A stretch of DNA of 64,000 nucleotides from Pseudomonas fluorescens (GTDB lineage Bacteria; Pseudomonadota; Gammaproteobacteria; Pseudomonadales; Pseudomonadaceae), in assembly GCF_902497785.1 (NCBI RefSeq), contig NZ_CABVHK010000001.1, forward strand, positions 186,001 to 250,000, read 5' to 3'. The notes below the pieces were generated by a model. The model had not been told where the DNA came from, searched no databases, and saw only the letters and a list, made by a program, of their open reading frames with translations. This document shows positions 16,968 to 25,899 of the stretch, piece by piece (within the stretch, counting starts at the first letter, position 1; every line of letters starts with the position of its first letter). The position numbers were made by a program, and so were the translations under genes.

Positions 16968-18599
16968 TTACTTTTTGGACACCACGATCGATGTGGTTTC
17001 CAGATCCCAGGTGGCGGCGGTTTTACCTTCATCGCGCAGCAGATACTTCAACACCCGCCCCTGCGGGTTTTTCGGCAAGCTGCTGCGAAACTCGATGTAG
17101 CGCGGCAAGGCATAGTAGGGCACCGAGTCGGTGGCCCAATGGAACAGCTGCTCCGGGTCTAGCGTCACGCCTTCATGCAGTACGGCAGTCACCTTCACAT
17201 CATCCTCGCCTTTATCAGAAGGCACGGCATGCACCGCCACTTCGGCCAGTGCCGGGTGAGAAGCAAAGGCTGCTTCCATTTCAAAGCTGGAAATGTTCTC
17301 CCCCCTGCGACGCATGTAGTCCTTCTTGCGGTCGACAAAGTAGAAGAAGCCATCATCATCGAATTTGCCAACGTCGCCGGTGTGGAACCACATGTTGCGC
17401 ATCAGCTTCTGGGTATCCTCCGGACGACGCCAGTAGCCCTGGAACATGATGTCGGGACGGAGCGGGCGCACCACGATTTCGCCAGGGGAGTTGGGCGGTA
17501 CTTCCTGATCGAGGTCGTCGACGATCCTAACGTCAAAATCTGCAATACGTTTACCCGACGAGCCGGGCGCGGCGTATTCCCCGGCAGCCAGCGAAGTGAT
17601 AACGCAGGCTTCGGTCAGGCCATAGCCGTTGCCGCCTACCAGCTTGGTGCCGAAGCGCTCGCGCCAGATCTTTTTGGTTTCTTCGGTATAAGGGTTGCCA
17701 CGGGCGGTATGGATCTGCCCGACGCAGCGCAACATCGCTTCGTTATCTGGCGCCTGGGCGAGGAGGCCGCCCATGCCACCCAGGATCGAGGCAATGGTCG
17801 CGCCCGAGCGCTCCACTTCCGGCCAGAAATTCGAGACCGAGAACCGCGCAAGAATGGCGGCGCGCGCGCCCACCAGAATGCTGGCAATGATGGATACACA
17901 CAGCGCATTCATGTGAAACAGCGGCAGCGGCGTGATGGTGACGTCGTCGGCACTGGCCGGACCGGCACGTAGTTGCAGGCGCGCCAGATTGCACATGAAG
18001 TTGTAGCTGATCATGCAGCCCTTGGAAGGGCCCGTTGTACCCGAGGTGTAAATCAGGCAGGCGAGGTCTGAAGGTTGCGGTTTATTGACGAGTGGGGTGG
18101 CGTCATGGCCACGCCATTCATCCAGTGGCGCAATACGAATCGGGCAATCAGGAACTGCTTCGAGGGTGCCACGGTGAAGAATGTGGTGGACGTCCTGCAG
18201 TTGTGAGGCGAGCGGGGTGATGCGTGGCAGGTAGGCTGCTTCGCAAATTACCACCGAGGTGCCGGTATCGGCGATCTGATGGCGGAGGAACTCGCCCTTG
18301 AGCGCGGTGTTGATCGGCACACTCACGGCGCAGAGCTTGTTGATGGCCAGCCAGGTGGTGACGGCATCGATATTGTTATCCAGCATCGTCAGCACGGTTT
18401 CACCGGCCTTGACGCCCAGGGTGGCAAGTGCGTTGGCCATCTTGGTGGAAAGTGAGTCAACCTGAGCATATGTGTATAACTCACCGCTGAAATCCAGCAA
18501 TATTTTGTCTGGATGCCTTGCTACCGCGCGATCTAACGCGTCAATGACAGTGTCTCGTTCTCCCACTGCCCAGGTGTCTGGATTTCCACTGCTACCCAT
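16968..18599 (-). CDS. ditJ: Acyl-CoA ligase (AMP-forming)
   Basis: A 543-residue adenylate-forming enzyme that would activate the diterpenoid carboxylate or a ring-cleavage acid to its CoA thioester. Visible motifs in order: YTSGTTGPSKG (P-loop), GYGLTEA, the hinge HTGDVGKFDDDGFFYFVDR, and the C-terminal catalytic Lys in LPKNPQGRVLKY. AAAGGAG precedes the ATG at 18599. It is divergent from the TetR regulator gene, a common arrangement for a regulator and its target. A palindrome (18658-18670) lies in the leader. Confidence 0.88.
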   Translation of the reverse strand: MGSSGNPDTWAVGERDTVIDALDRAVARHPDKILLDFSGELYTYAQVDSLSTKMANALATLGVKAGETVLTMLDNNIDAVTTWLAINKLCAVSVPINTALKGEFLRHQIADTGTSVVICEAAYLPRITPLASQLQDVHHILHRGTLEAVPDCPIRIAPLDEWRGHDATPLVNKPQPSDLACLIYTSGTTGPSKGCMISYNFMCNLARLQLRAGPASADDVTITPLPLFHMNALCVSIIASILVGARAAILARFSVSNFWPEVERSGATIASILGGMGGLLAQAPDNEAMLRCVGQIHTARGNPYTEETKKIWRERFGTKLVGGNGYGLTEACVITSLAAGEYAAPGSSGKRIADFDVRIVDDLDQEVPPNSPGEIVVRPLRPDIMFQGYWRRPEDTQKLMRNMWFHTGDVGKFDDDGFFYFVDRKKDYMRRRGENISSFEMEAAFASHPALAEVAVHAVPSDKGEDDVKVTAVLHEGVTLDPEQLFHWATDSVPYYALPRYIEFRSSLPKNPQGRVLKYLLRDEGKTAATWDLETTSIVVSKK

Positions 18600-18657
18600 C
18601 AGTTTTCTCCTTTAGGCATCCGTAAGCGGTCGGGTTGCCTGATTTTATTTTGAAGAG

Positions 18658-18670
18658 AGAATCTGATTCT
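18658..18670. promoter_or_regulatory. Palindrome in ditJ leader (operator candidate)
   Basis: AGAATC-T-GATTCT, 13 bases, located just downstream of a possible minus-strand promoter (TTGCTA, 17 bases, TTGTAT). The half-site matches those at 3747-3768. A repressor bound here would block ditJ. Confidence 0.45.
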
Positions 18671-18782
18671 AAATACAAACGTCTTAAATGTCTTTAGCAA
18701 TAAGTTGAACATATAGTGTTATTTATGCACAGATCCTGTGCTAACGTTGCACAATCTTTACTCTTCATGAGCCTGTCACGCC

Positions 18783-19514
18783 ATGCCAAAAGCCGCACCC
18801 AAGAAAGCAGAGGCGCCAGCGCCGGCTAGCAAACCCAAAAAAAATGCGCCACCTGAAGCAGGGGCGAGCCCGGCTAAACCCGTCGAGCGACGTGCTGCTG
18901 CCAACTCAGTGGCAGGAACCAAAGTCAAGCCGAATCGCCGTTCGGAAGAAACCATTGCCAACATCCTTAAAGCCACTGAGGAAGTCGTGCTGATGTCTGG
19001 CGCGGATCGTATTTCGATCCTGGATGTGTGCCAGGTAGCGGGCGTTTCCCGTGGCACCTTTTATCGCTATTTCGCTTCGCAAGAGGACTTGCTGGACACC
19101 TTTTCACGCCACAAGCGCGAAAGCTTTCACAGCTCGCTGTCCCAGGAACTCGGTCACATCAGTGATCCTGAAGCGCGCTTGAATGCGCTGTTTGCCTATC
19201 TCGACAACTACCTGGAGCAAAGTCGGGCTCGGCGTCTTCTGGTGGTTGCACCCGACTACGCGCTGGGCTTCTTCCGACGGATTTTCCACGATTCGATCGT
19301 GCGCTTTCAGGATGGCCTGGGCATCGTTTTCGACGACTGGGACGAACGCCTCGGGGTGCGTCTTGACCGTGAGCTGATCTGCGAAATGATCATTCGTTAC
19401 GTGTTGAGCGAAATCCTCGTGCCAGAAGCCGCGGGGCGTCGATTGTTCCCGGTCCGGGTGAAAAAACTCCTGGGCGCGCTGATCATGGGTTCTACCTCGC
19501 GCACCCGCCGCTGA
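18783..19514 (+). CDS. TetR-family transcriptional regulator
   Basis: A 243-residue TetR protein. The DNA-binding helix-turn-helix spans roughly residues 48-95 (ILDVCQVAGVSRGTFYRYF), followed by a helical ligand domain. The first 45 residues are rich in Ala, Lys and Pro with no predicted fold, longer than usual; no strong ribosome site precedes ATG 18783, so a later start is possible. It is divergent from ditJ and is the natural candidate to bind the palindromes in that region. Its place after ditJ suggests it equals ditK of the known cluster, but I do not assign the symbol. Confidence 0.82.
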   Translation: MPKAAPKKAEAPAPASKPKKNAPPEAGASPAKPVERRAAANSVAGTKVKPNRRSEETIANILKATEEVVLMSGADRISILDVCQVAGVSRGTFYRYFASQEDLLDTFSRHKRESFHSSLSQELGHISDPEARLNALFAYLDNYLEQSRARRLLVVAPDYALGFFRRIFHDSIVRFQDGLGIVFDDWDERLGVRLDRELICEMIIRYVLSEILVPEAAGRRLFPVRVKKLLGALIMGSTSRTRR

Positions 19515-19541
19515 CCTTAAAGAACTACCCATCGCGCAAAC

Positions 19542-19567
19542 AAAAGCCCCCGTTTATCGGGGGCTTT
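19542..19567 (+). terminator. Terminator after the TetR gene
   Basis: AAAAGCCCCCG, loop TTTAT, CGGGGGCTTT: a stable stem starting 28 bases after the stop codon. Confidence 0.75.
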
Positions 19568-19706
19568 GCGTTTCCGTACGCTAATTTTTCCCCTCCTGCA
19601 TTCCACTCTTTTTCGAGGCTGACTCGAAGTTTTGGACCCCTCTAAGCATTTTTCGACGCGAGTCGAGGGCTCTGGGTCAGGCCTCTCCGCGCGCAAATAA
19701 AATAAA

Positions 19707-19739
19707 TTGAACAGTATTTTGATTTCTGCTCAATTTAAT
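19707..19739 (+). promoter_or_regulatory. Candidate promoter for the amidohydrolase operon
   Basis: TTGAAC (19707-19712) with CAATTT or TTTAAT 18-21 bases later. The 293-base stretch from 19568 to 19860 otherwise holds only a weak pair of GACTCGA/GAGTCGAG sequences near 19620-19670 and no gene. Confidence 0.35.
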
Positions 19740-19860
19740 CTTAAGCTCTGGTCTTGGCAGTGAGCCGTCGGCTTCCCCTTTTCGCGGCAATTTGATCCAG
19801 GCCACGTGAAGGCACCGCACAAATAACCAACAAAAAGTGCCAACTTCGAGGTACCTAGAC

Positions 19861-20925
19861 ATGCTTATCGATCTTCACGCCCACGCACCGCACCCTGGCT
19901 ATTACAACCAGCACCCTCACTGGGGGCCGTTCTTTGAGCAGCACGCCGATGGCGATATCAAGCTGCGTGTCGGTGACTGGATTCTCGGTCTTGGGTCGCC
20001 AGAGCGTAAGGCTGCCGTGCGCTCCGGCAAGGGGCCCAAGCTTGAAGAGTATTTTGCGCGCTGGGCTGATCCGAAAGTGCGCTTGGCTGGCATGGATGCG
20101 GCGGGACAAAACCTGCAGGTCGTGTCCGTACCGTCCCACTGCTACATGTACTGGACCGAAGCCGAATTCGCCGTGCCTTTCGCCCGTACCGTCAACGAGA
20201 CATTGGCTGAATACTGCTCCGCAGCTCCTGATCGCTTGATGTTCTGGGCTCACGTGCCTTTGAATGCGCCAGAAGCGGCGGCGGCTGAATTGCGCTACGC
20301 CTGCACCGTACTGGGCGCTAAAGGTCTGGTCGCTGGCGGCGCCAACTTCGGCGGCCTGGAGTTCGATTCGCCGGAACTCGACGTGGTGTGGAAAACCCTC
20401 TGTGATCTGGATCTGCCGATGTTTATTCACGGCTACAACCAGTCGGTCACCTGGGGCAAGAACGCCAACGACGACCGTTACGAAACCACCGCCATCGTTG
20501 GCATGCAGTACGACGAAAGCCGTTGTTTCTGGAACCTGATTTGCGGCGGCGTACTGGATCGCTTCCCTGACCTTAAGGTGTACATCACCCATGGCGGCGG
20601 CTATGTCCCGTACCAGCTCGGTCGTCTGGCCAAGACCAACGAGAACCTCGACGTCAAATACAACAAAAAGCCGCTGCTCGAGTACATGAAAAACTTCTAC
20701 TTCGACGTTGAGCTGCATGAAGTACCGATGCGCCAGGCGTTGGTCGATATCATCGGTGCAGACCATGTGCTGTACGGCAGCAACTTCGGCGGTAGCGATG
20801 CCGTGCGTCACGACCTGACCCATGGCCTGAAGTTGTCCGACGCCGACTTGCGCAAGATTCGCTATGAAAACGCATGCCGCTTGCTGCACATCGATCCTGC
20901 CAAGTTGGGCAAGGTAGGTGCCTGA
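19861..20925 (+). CDS. Amidohydrolase (ACMSD-like), probable decarboxylase or hydrolase
   Basis: A 354-residue metal-dependent TIM-barrel protein of the amidohydrolase-2 family. The N-terminal metal motif HAH (residues 5-7), a mid-protein His in FIHGYN, and YGSNFGG near the C-terminus fit the ACMSD/gamma-resorcylate decarboxylase group, which decarboxylates or hydrates meta-cleavage products. ATG 19861 follows GAGG; the frame opens earlier at 19837. It overlaps the next gene by one base (TGATG). It begins a tight operon of amidohydrolase, FAH, 3-hydroxyacyl-CoA dehydrogenase, thiolase and AhpD-like protein. Confidence 0.82.
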   Translation: MLIDLHAHAPHPGYYNQHPHWGPFFEQHADGDIKLRVGDWILGLGSPERKAAVRSGKGPKLEEYFARWADPKVRLAGMDAAGQNLQVVSVPSHCYMYWTEAEFAVPFARTVNETLAEYCSAAPDRLMFWAHVPLNAPEAAAAELRYACTVLGAKGLVAGGANFGGLEFDSPELDVVWKTLCDLDLPMFIHGYNQSVTWGKNANDDRYETTAIVGMQYDESRCFWNLICGGVLDRFPDLKVYITHGGGYVPYQLGRLAKTNENLDVKYNKKPLLEYMKNFYFDVELHEVPMRQALVDIIGADHVLYGSNFGGSDAVRHDLTHGLKLSDADLRKIRYENACRLLHIDPAKLGKVGA

Positions 20926-21776
20926 TGAAGCTGGCACGATGTGAGTATTTTGCTACCGGCGTTTTTTGGGCTGTCGTGGATGAGGCCCAGGACCAGGTGA
21001 CGCCAATTTCCGGCAATTTCAAAGATTGGGCGCCCGGCGTGACTGCCGGACGCGGCATCAGTTCGTTGCGATTCGCCGGGCCAGCGCTCCCCCTTTCCAA
21101 AGTGCGCCTGTTGCCGCCGATAGAACCCGTCAACCGGGTGGTCGTGGCTGGCGCTAATTACGCCAAGCATCTGGTGGAGTTTGGATTGAGTGCGCCGTCC
21201 CAGCCAGTCGCCTTTCTCAAGGCTTATGGCGCGCTGATTGGCGCCAATGACCCGATCCGCTTTCCACCGTTGACTGAGGAGCTCGATCACGAAGTTGAAT
21301 TGGTGGCGGTCATCGGTACTGACGAGATTGACCTGGAAAACCCGCTTGCCTGCGTGCTCGGTTACACCGTCGGCAATGACGTCAGCGCGCGCGATCTGCA
21401 GCGTAGTGGGCCGGCGGGCATCGGCATGGATCTGTTCGCGGCCAAAAGCCAGGATCGGACTACTGGACTTGGTCCCTGGATCGTCACGAAGGATGAATTT
21501 GCGCAAGGGTCACCAACGCTGCGCCTGACCTTGAAAGTAAATGGTGAGACGCGCCAGGACGGCTCCACCGGCGAAATGACCTGGGGTGTTGATCATCTGA
21601 TCCGCTTTGTCCAGCAGCGCTCGAGTTTTGCCTGTGGCGATGTGTTGTTCACGGGATCGCCGGCGGGAGTGGGGATGGGCACCGGTCTGTTCCTCAAGGA
21701 AGGCGATGTGGTCGAAGCCAGCGTCGAAGGCATTGGCACGTTGCGCAATGTGGTCAGTAAAAAGAACCGCGCCTAA
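20925..21776 (+). CDS. Fumarylacetoacetate hydrolase family enzyme
   Basis: A 283-residue FAH protein, the third in this cluster. The metal set shows as DHEVELVAVIG and GYTVGNDVSARD. The start at 20925 shares its A with the upstream stop, so it is translationally coupled to the amidohydrolase. An amidohydrolase followed by a FAH enzyme is the order used in meta-cleavage routes for successive decarboxylation or hydration and C-C hydrolysis. It is closer in motif to ditD than to ditH. Confidence 0.82.
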   Translation: MKLARCEYFATGVFWAVVDEAQDQVTPISGNFKDWAPGVTAGRGISSLRFAGPALPLSKVRLLPPIEPVNRVVVAGANYAKHLVEFGLSAPSQPVAFLKAYGALIGANDPIRFPPLTEELDHEVELVAVIGTDEIDLENPLACVLGYTVGNDVSARDLQRSGPAGIGMDLFAAKSQDRTTGLGPWIVTKDEFAQGSPTLRLTLKVNGETRQDGSTGEMTWGVDHLIRFVQQRSSFACGDVLFTGSPAGVGMGTGLFLKEGDVVEASVEGIGTLRNVVSKKNRA

Positions 21777-21789
21777 TCGAGAGCCAAAC

Positions 21790-22692
21790 ATGAACGCCAA
21801 TAAAGAAAAAGTAGTCGTCGTCGGTGCGGGTCTGATGGGCACCGGTATTGCGCATGCGTTCGCCAGCTCCGGTTTCAGTACCTTGTTGGTCGATACCAAT
21901 GCCGCCTCCCTGACAAACGCCAGGGCGAGCATCGAAAAAATCCTCGCCGATGGCGTGCGCCTGGGCAAAGTCAGCGAAGAAAAAGCCCGGCAATCGTTGG
22001 CCAATCTACTGACCTGCAGCGACTTGACTGAAGCGGCGAGTGGCGCCAATTGGCTGGTTGAAACAGTCTCAGAGCAGTTGGCAGTGAAGAAGGCGGTGCT
22101 CGCGCAAGCGGCGCCACTGCTGGCACCGGACGCGATTATAGCGACCAATACGTCGGCCCTGAGCGTGACCGAAATTGCGGCGTCAGTGGAGTGTGCAGAT
22201 CGCGTGATCGGCATGCACTTCTTCAATCCGGTGCACAAAATGAAACTGGTGGAGCTCGTGCGGGGGCTGGCTACCAGTGATGAGGTCGTGGCGCGCACGC
22301 GTACCTTGTGCGAGCAGATTGGCAAAACCTCGATCATCGTCAATGAGTCACCAGGATTGACCACCAGTCGCATGTCTGCGCTGTTGGGCAACGAGGCAAT
22401 GTGGATGCTGCAGGAAGGCACCGCGACCGCTGAAGACATCGACACGGCTCTGCGCCTGGGCTTTAACCATCCGATGGGCCCATTGGAGCTGGGTGACCTG
22501 ACTGGTTGGGATACGCGGCTGTCTGTTCTGCGTTATCTGCATCAGACCCTGGGTGAGAAATTCAGGCCGTGCCCGCTGATCATCAAAATGGTCGCTGCCG
22601 GGCGACTGGGGCGAAAGTCAGGGCAGGGGGTTTACCGCTACGAAGACGGTAAACAAGTACCAGGTTCAGGGCTCAAGGCGAGTGCGTTATGA
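21790..22692 (+). CDS. 3-hydroxyacyl-CoA dehydrogenase
   Basis: A 300-residue NAD-dependent beta-oxidation dehydrogenase. The N-terminal Rossmann motif is VVGAGLMGTGIAHAF, and the catalytic His lies in GMHFFNPVHKM; the C-terminal helical domain has the usual GFNHPMGPLELGDLTG. ATG 21790 begins just after the FAH stop; the open frame starts earlier but overlaps the FAH gene. It overlaps the thiolase start by four bases. The pair completes a beta-oxidation turn. Confidence 0.88.
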   Translation: MNANKEKVVVVGAGLMGTGIAHAFASSGFSTLLVDTNAASLTNARASIEKILADGVRLGKVSEEKARQSLANLLTCSDLTEAASGANWLVETVSEQLAVKKAVLAQAAPLLAPDAIIATNTSALSVTEIAASVECADRVIGMHFFNPVHKMKLVELVRGLATSDEVVARTRTLCEQIGKTSIIVNESPGLTTSRMSALLGNEAMWMLQEGTATAEDIDTALRLGFNHPMGPLELGDLTGWDTRLSVLRYLHQTLGEKFRPCPLIIKMVAAGRLGRKSGQGVYRYEDGKQVPGSGLKASAL

Positions 22693-23864
22693 AAGACATC
22701 GTCATAGTTGATGCGGTACGCACGCCAATCGGCAAGTTCCGCGGCAGCCTGGCCGGCGTGCGCGCCGATCACCTCGGGTCGCTGGTGCTCAGCCGGTTGC
22801 TGGAACGGGTCGATGTGTCGCCGACGTTGGTCGACGATGTGATATTTGGCAATGTCACGCAAATTGGCGAGCAGTCCGCCAACATCGCCCGTACAGCCTT
22901 GCTCGGTGCCGGTTGGCCGGTCACCGTGCCGGGCCTGACCATCGACCGTAAATGTGGGTCGGGCGAAGTGGCCGTGCATTTGGCCGTTGGCGCCATCGCG
23001 GCTGGATCCGCTGATATCGTGGTGGCAGGTGGTGCGGAAAACATGAGCCGCGTGCCCATGGGCAGTAACCGTGAAATTCACGGCGAAGCGTTTGGCTGGA
23101 TGGCAGTGCAACGCTATGAACTGACCAGTCAGGGCGAGGCTGCTGAACGTATCGCCGACAAATGGGCGCTCAGTCGCGATGCGCTGGATGATTTCGCTTT
23201 TGCCAGCCATCAGCGTGCTGCCGCGGCGTCCGATGCTGGTTATTTCGATAATGAAATAGTGCCGGTTGCGGTCGAGGAGCTACGAGAGCAAGTGCTGACG
23301 GAGCCAGTTGCTGTGTTGCGCGAGGACGAAACCATTCGCCGTGATACATCGCGGGAAAAACTGTCGACGCTAAAAACCAGTTTTCGTCCGGACACCGGTC
23401 GAATCACCGCTGGCAACTCGTCACAGATCTCCGACGGAGCAGCGGCATTGCTGTTGATGAGTGCCGAAACCGCGAAAAAACTCGGGCTCAGGGCTCGAGC
23501 GCGGATTGTGGCGTTCACAACCGTCGGGTCCGATCCGACGTTAATGCTCACCGGGCCGATTGCTGCCACCCAAAAGGTGTTGAGCCAGGCCGGGCTGAAC
23601 ATCAACGACATCGACTTGTTCGAGGTCAATGAAGCGTTTGCCTCGGTGCCGCTAGCCTGGATGCAGGAGACCGGTGTGTCGCACGACAAGTTGAACGTCA
23701 ACGGTGGCGCTATTGCCCTCGGTCATCCATTGGGCGCCAGTGGTGCACGCTTGATGACCACCTTGTTGAACGAGCTTGAGCGCCGCGGCGGGCGTTTTGG
23801 CCTGCAAGCCATTTGCTGCGCCGGCGGCATGGGCACGGCGACCATTATCGAACGGCTCGATTGA
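22689..23864 (+). CDS. Acetyl-CoA acyltransferase (thiolase)
   Basis: A 391-residue degradative thiolase. It has the nucleophile Cys89 in DRKCGSGEVAV, the His of GGAIALGHPLGASGAR and the second Cys in CCAGGMG. It would cleave 3-ketoacyl-CoA intermediates to acetyl- or propionyl-CoA. It is coupled to the dehydrogenase gene by an ATGA overlap. In contrast with ditF it keeps all catalytic residues. Confidence 0.9.
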   Translation: MKDIVIVDAVRTPIGKFRGSLAGVRADHLGSLVLSRLLERVDVSPTLVDDVIFGNVTQIGEQSANIARTALLGAGWPVTVPGLTIDRKCGSGEVAVHLAVGAIAAGSADIVVAGGAENMSRVPMGSNREIHGEAFGWMAVQRYELTSQGEAAERIADKWALSRDALDDFAFASHQRAAAASDAGYFDNEIVPVAVEELREQVLTEPVAVLREDETIRRDTSREKLSTLKTSFRPDTGRITAGNSSQISDGAAALLLMSAETAKKLGLRARARIVAFTTVGSDPTLMLTGPIAATQKVLSQAGLNINDIDLFEVNEAFASVPLAWMQETGVSHDKLNVNGGAIALGHPLGASGARLMTTLLNELERRGGRFGLQAICCAGGMGTATIIERLD

Positions 23865-23865
23865 G

Positions 23866-24369
23866 ATGGCGCGCCTACCGCTGATCCCACTGGATGCCAT
23901 GCCGGCTGCGTTGCAAGACGCGGTGGAGCGGGGCCGGCGCAGTCGCATGCTCAGTTCAACGACGCCGGTGCAGGTCTGGGCTCACCGACCCAAGGTAGCC
24001 CTGGCCTGGCTGGGTTTGATGGAGAGCCTGCACAGCGACAGCCTGCTCGATGAGCGTTTACGCGAGTTGGTGCGGCTGAAAATCGCCAGCATCACCACTT
24101 GCCAGGCCTGCCAACTGGCGCGCAAGTCCGACTCAGTTACTGAAGAGGATATTGCGTGCATGGCGACGGACAGCGAGTCCTTCACGCCAGCCGAACGTGC
24201 CGCGTTGCGTTATGCCGAGTTGTTTGCCAGCGATTACCTGGAGATCGACGACACGCATTTCTTGCGACTCGGGGAGTTTTTCTCTGACGCCCAGGTGGCA
24301 GAGCTGGGGCTGTACTGCGCCCTGATGTTGGCGGGTGGCCGCATGACACTGGTGCAGCAGGCCTATTGA
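23866..24369 (+). CDS. AhpD/carboxymuconolactone decarboxylase-like protein
   Basis: A 167-residue CMD/AhpD-fold protein. It has the redox CxxC (TTCQACQLARK), but the His normally four residues after the second Cys is Arg, so peroxidase-type chemistry may be altered. The family includes alkylhydroperoxidases and decarboxylases; a role in repairing oxidative by-products or in a decarboxylation step is possible. The ATG at 23866 is one base after the thiolase stop. It is the last gene of the operon; the ditQ promoter follows. Confidence 0.75.
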   Translation: MARLPLIPLDAMPAALQDAVERGRRSRMLSSTTPVQVWAHRPKVALAWLGLMESLHSDSLLDERLRELVRLKIASITTCQACQLARKSDSVTEEDIACMATDSESFTPAERAALRYAELFASDYLEIDDTHFLRLGEFFSDAQVAELGLYCALMLAGGRMTLVQQAY

Positions 24370-24390
24370 CACGTCTCGCAGCACAAATAG

Positions 24391-24420
24391 TTGATCGAAT
24401 TATTAATAAGTGTCCAATAC
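24391..24420 (+). promoter_or_regulatory. Candidate ditQ promoter
   Basis: TTGATC (24391-24396), 18 bases, CAATAC (24415-24420), with AAGTGTC overlapping the start of the -10 region, as at ditG and ditA1. Confidence 0.45.
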
Positions 24421-24508
24421 CGATCTAGTCAGGCCTATTATCAGCCAGAAGGTATGGCCTTAAGCAGCTACCTGACAAAAAATAATGACAAAAATAGCGG
24501 AGACGATC

Positions 24509-25786
24509 ATGTCCACACCGGTGCAGAACGATCTGACGAAGGCTTTCACCGACGTAGCCAGTAATTATCGCGGTACCAGCGATATCGACCTGCACGCGAC
24601 TTACCGCGATATGCGCGCCAATTCGCCCGTGCTGCAAGGCAACTTCATGGCAAGTCTGGGCGTGCCGTCGATTGCCGGCCTGGATGCCAGCCGGCCAACC
24701 TTCACACTGTTCAAATACGACGATGTCATGGCGGTCATGCGTGACGCCGGCACCTTTACCAGCGGTTTTATCGCCGAGGGGCTGGGTGCGTTTTTCGATG
24801 GCTTGATCCTCACTGCAATGGACGGGGATGCTCACAAGAACATCCGTAATCTGCTGCAACCGGTATTCATGCCCGAGACGGTGAATCGCTGGAAAGAAAC
24901 TAAGATCGATCGGGTGATTCGCGAGGAGTATCTCAAGCCGATGGTCCCGGCCAAGGGTGCCGATCTGATGGACTTTGCCCTGTATTTTCCGATCCGGGTG
25001 ATTTACGCGTTGATCGGCTTTCCCGAGGATCGTCCCGAGCAGATCGAGCAGTACGCGGCCTGGGCGCTGGCCATCCTGGCGGGCCCGCAAGTCGATCCGG
25101 AAAAAGCCGCCGCGGCCCGCGGCGCGGCCATGCAGGCCGCTCAGGCTCTGTACGATGTGGTGAAAGTGGTGGTGTCCGAGCGTCGCGCCGAGGGCGCATC
25201 GGGCGATGACCTGATCAGCCGGCTGATCAACGCGGAGTATCAAGGACGGTCGCTGGACGATCATGAAATCGCCACCTTTGTACGCTCACTGCTCCCGGCT
25301 GCCAGCGAAACCACGACTCGCACCTTCGGTACCTTGATGTCGTTGCTGCTGCAAAATCCGGAGGTGCTGGAGCGGGTGCGTAATGACCGTAGCCTTGTAA
25401 ACAAGGCCATCGACGAGGCGGTGCGCTTCGAGCCTGTGGCCACCTTCAAGGTGCGTCAGGCCGCCAAGGACCTGGAGATCCGCGGTGTAGCCATCCCCAA
25501 AGGGGCAATGGTGCAATGCATCGTGACCTCGGCCAATCGCGACGAAGATGCATTCGAAAACGCCGATAAATTCGACATCGACCGCAAGCCCAAACCTTCG
25601 TTTGGCTTCGGCTTTGGCCCACACATGTGTATCGGTCAATTCGTGGCCAAAACCGAGATCAACTGCGCACTGAATGCGATCCTCGACCTGATGCCCAACA
25701 TCCGTCTCGACCCTGACAAACCCGGGCCGCAGATCGTCGGCGCACAGCTGCGCGGTCCGCACTATTTGCACGTGCTGTGGGACTGA
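24509..25786 (+). CDS. ditQ: Cytochrome P450 monooxygenase (CYP226-like)
   Basis: A 425-residue soluble P450. The heme ligand is Cys374 in FGFGFGPHMCIG; the K-helix ExxR is EAVR; the I-helix has AASETTT, with Thr for oxygen activation. In the known cluster ditQ encodes CYP226A1, which oxidises abietane skeletons, probably at C7. ATG 24509 follows GGAG by about seven bases; ATG 24485 has no ribosome site. Electrons probably come from the ferredoxin and reductase at 0.8-2.4 kb, since no other suitable pair is visible. Confidence 0.88.
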   Translation: MSTPVQNDLTKAFTDVASNYRGTSDIDLHATYRDMRANSPVLQGNFMASLGVPSIAGLDASRPTFTLFKYDDVMAVMRDAGTFTSGFIAEGLGAFFDGLILTAMDGDAHKNIRNLLQPVFMPETVNRWKETKIDRVIREEYLKPMVPAKGADLMDFALYFPIRVIYALIGFPEDRPEQIEQYAAWALAILAGPQVDPEKAAAARGAAMQAAQALYDVVKVVVSERRAEGASGDDLISRLINAEYQGRSLDDHEIATFVRSLLPAASETTTRTFGTLMSLLLQNPEVLERVRNDRSLVNKAIDEAVRFEPVATFKVRQAAKDLEIRGVAIPKGAMVQCIVTSANRDEDAFENADKFDIDRKPKPSFGFGFGPHMCIGQFVAKTEINCALNAILDLMPNIRLDPDKPGPQIVGAQLRGPHYLHVLWD

Positions 25787-25831
25787 TGGAGATGCGCACT
25801 CGATTTAATATGAACAGATTCAAAAAATGTG

Positions 25832-25860
25832 TTTAATTAAATAGAGATGTGCACTATGAT
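25832..25860 (+). promoter_or_regulatory. Candidate promoter of the second amidohydrolase operon
   Basis: A good -10 TATGAT (25855-25860) with a weak TTTAAT -35 seventeen bases upstream; GATGTGCAC precedes the -10 in the place of the AAGTGT element. Confidence 0.4.
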
Positions 25861-25899
25861 TCAGGCACAACAACAAGCCCGAATGCGAAGGGGAAAACA

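Noticed and set aside
19855..20937. 360-residue minus-strand frame
   Set aside because: It lies opposite the amidohydrolase gene, which has metal-binding motifs and coupled neighbours.
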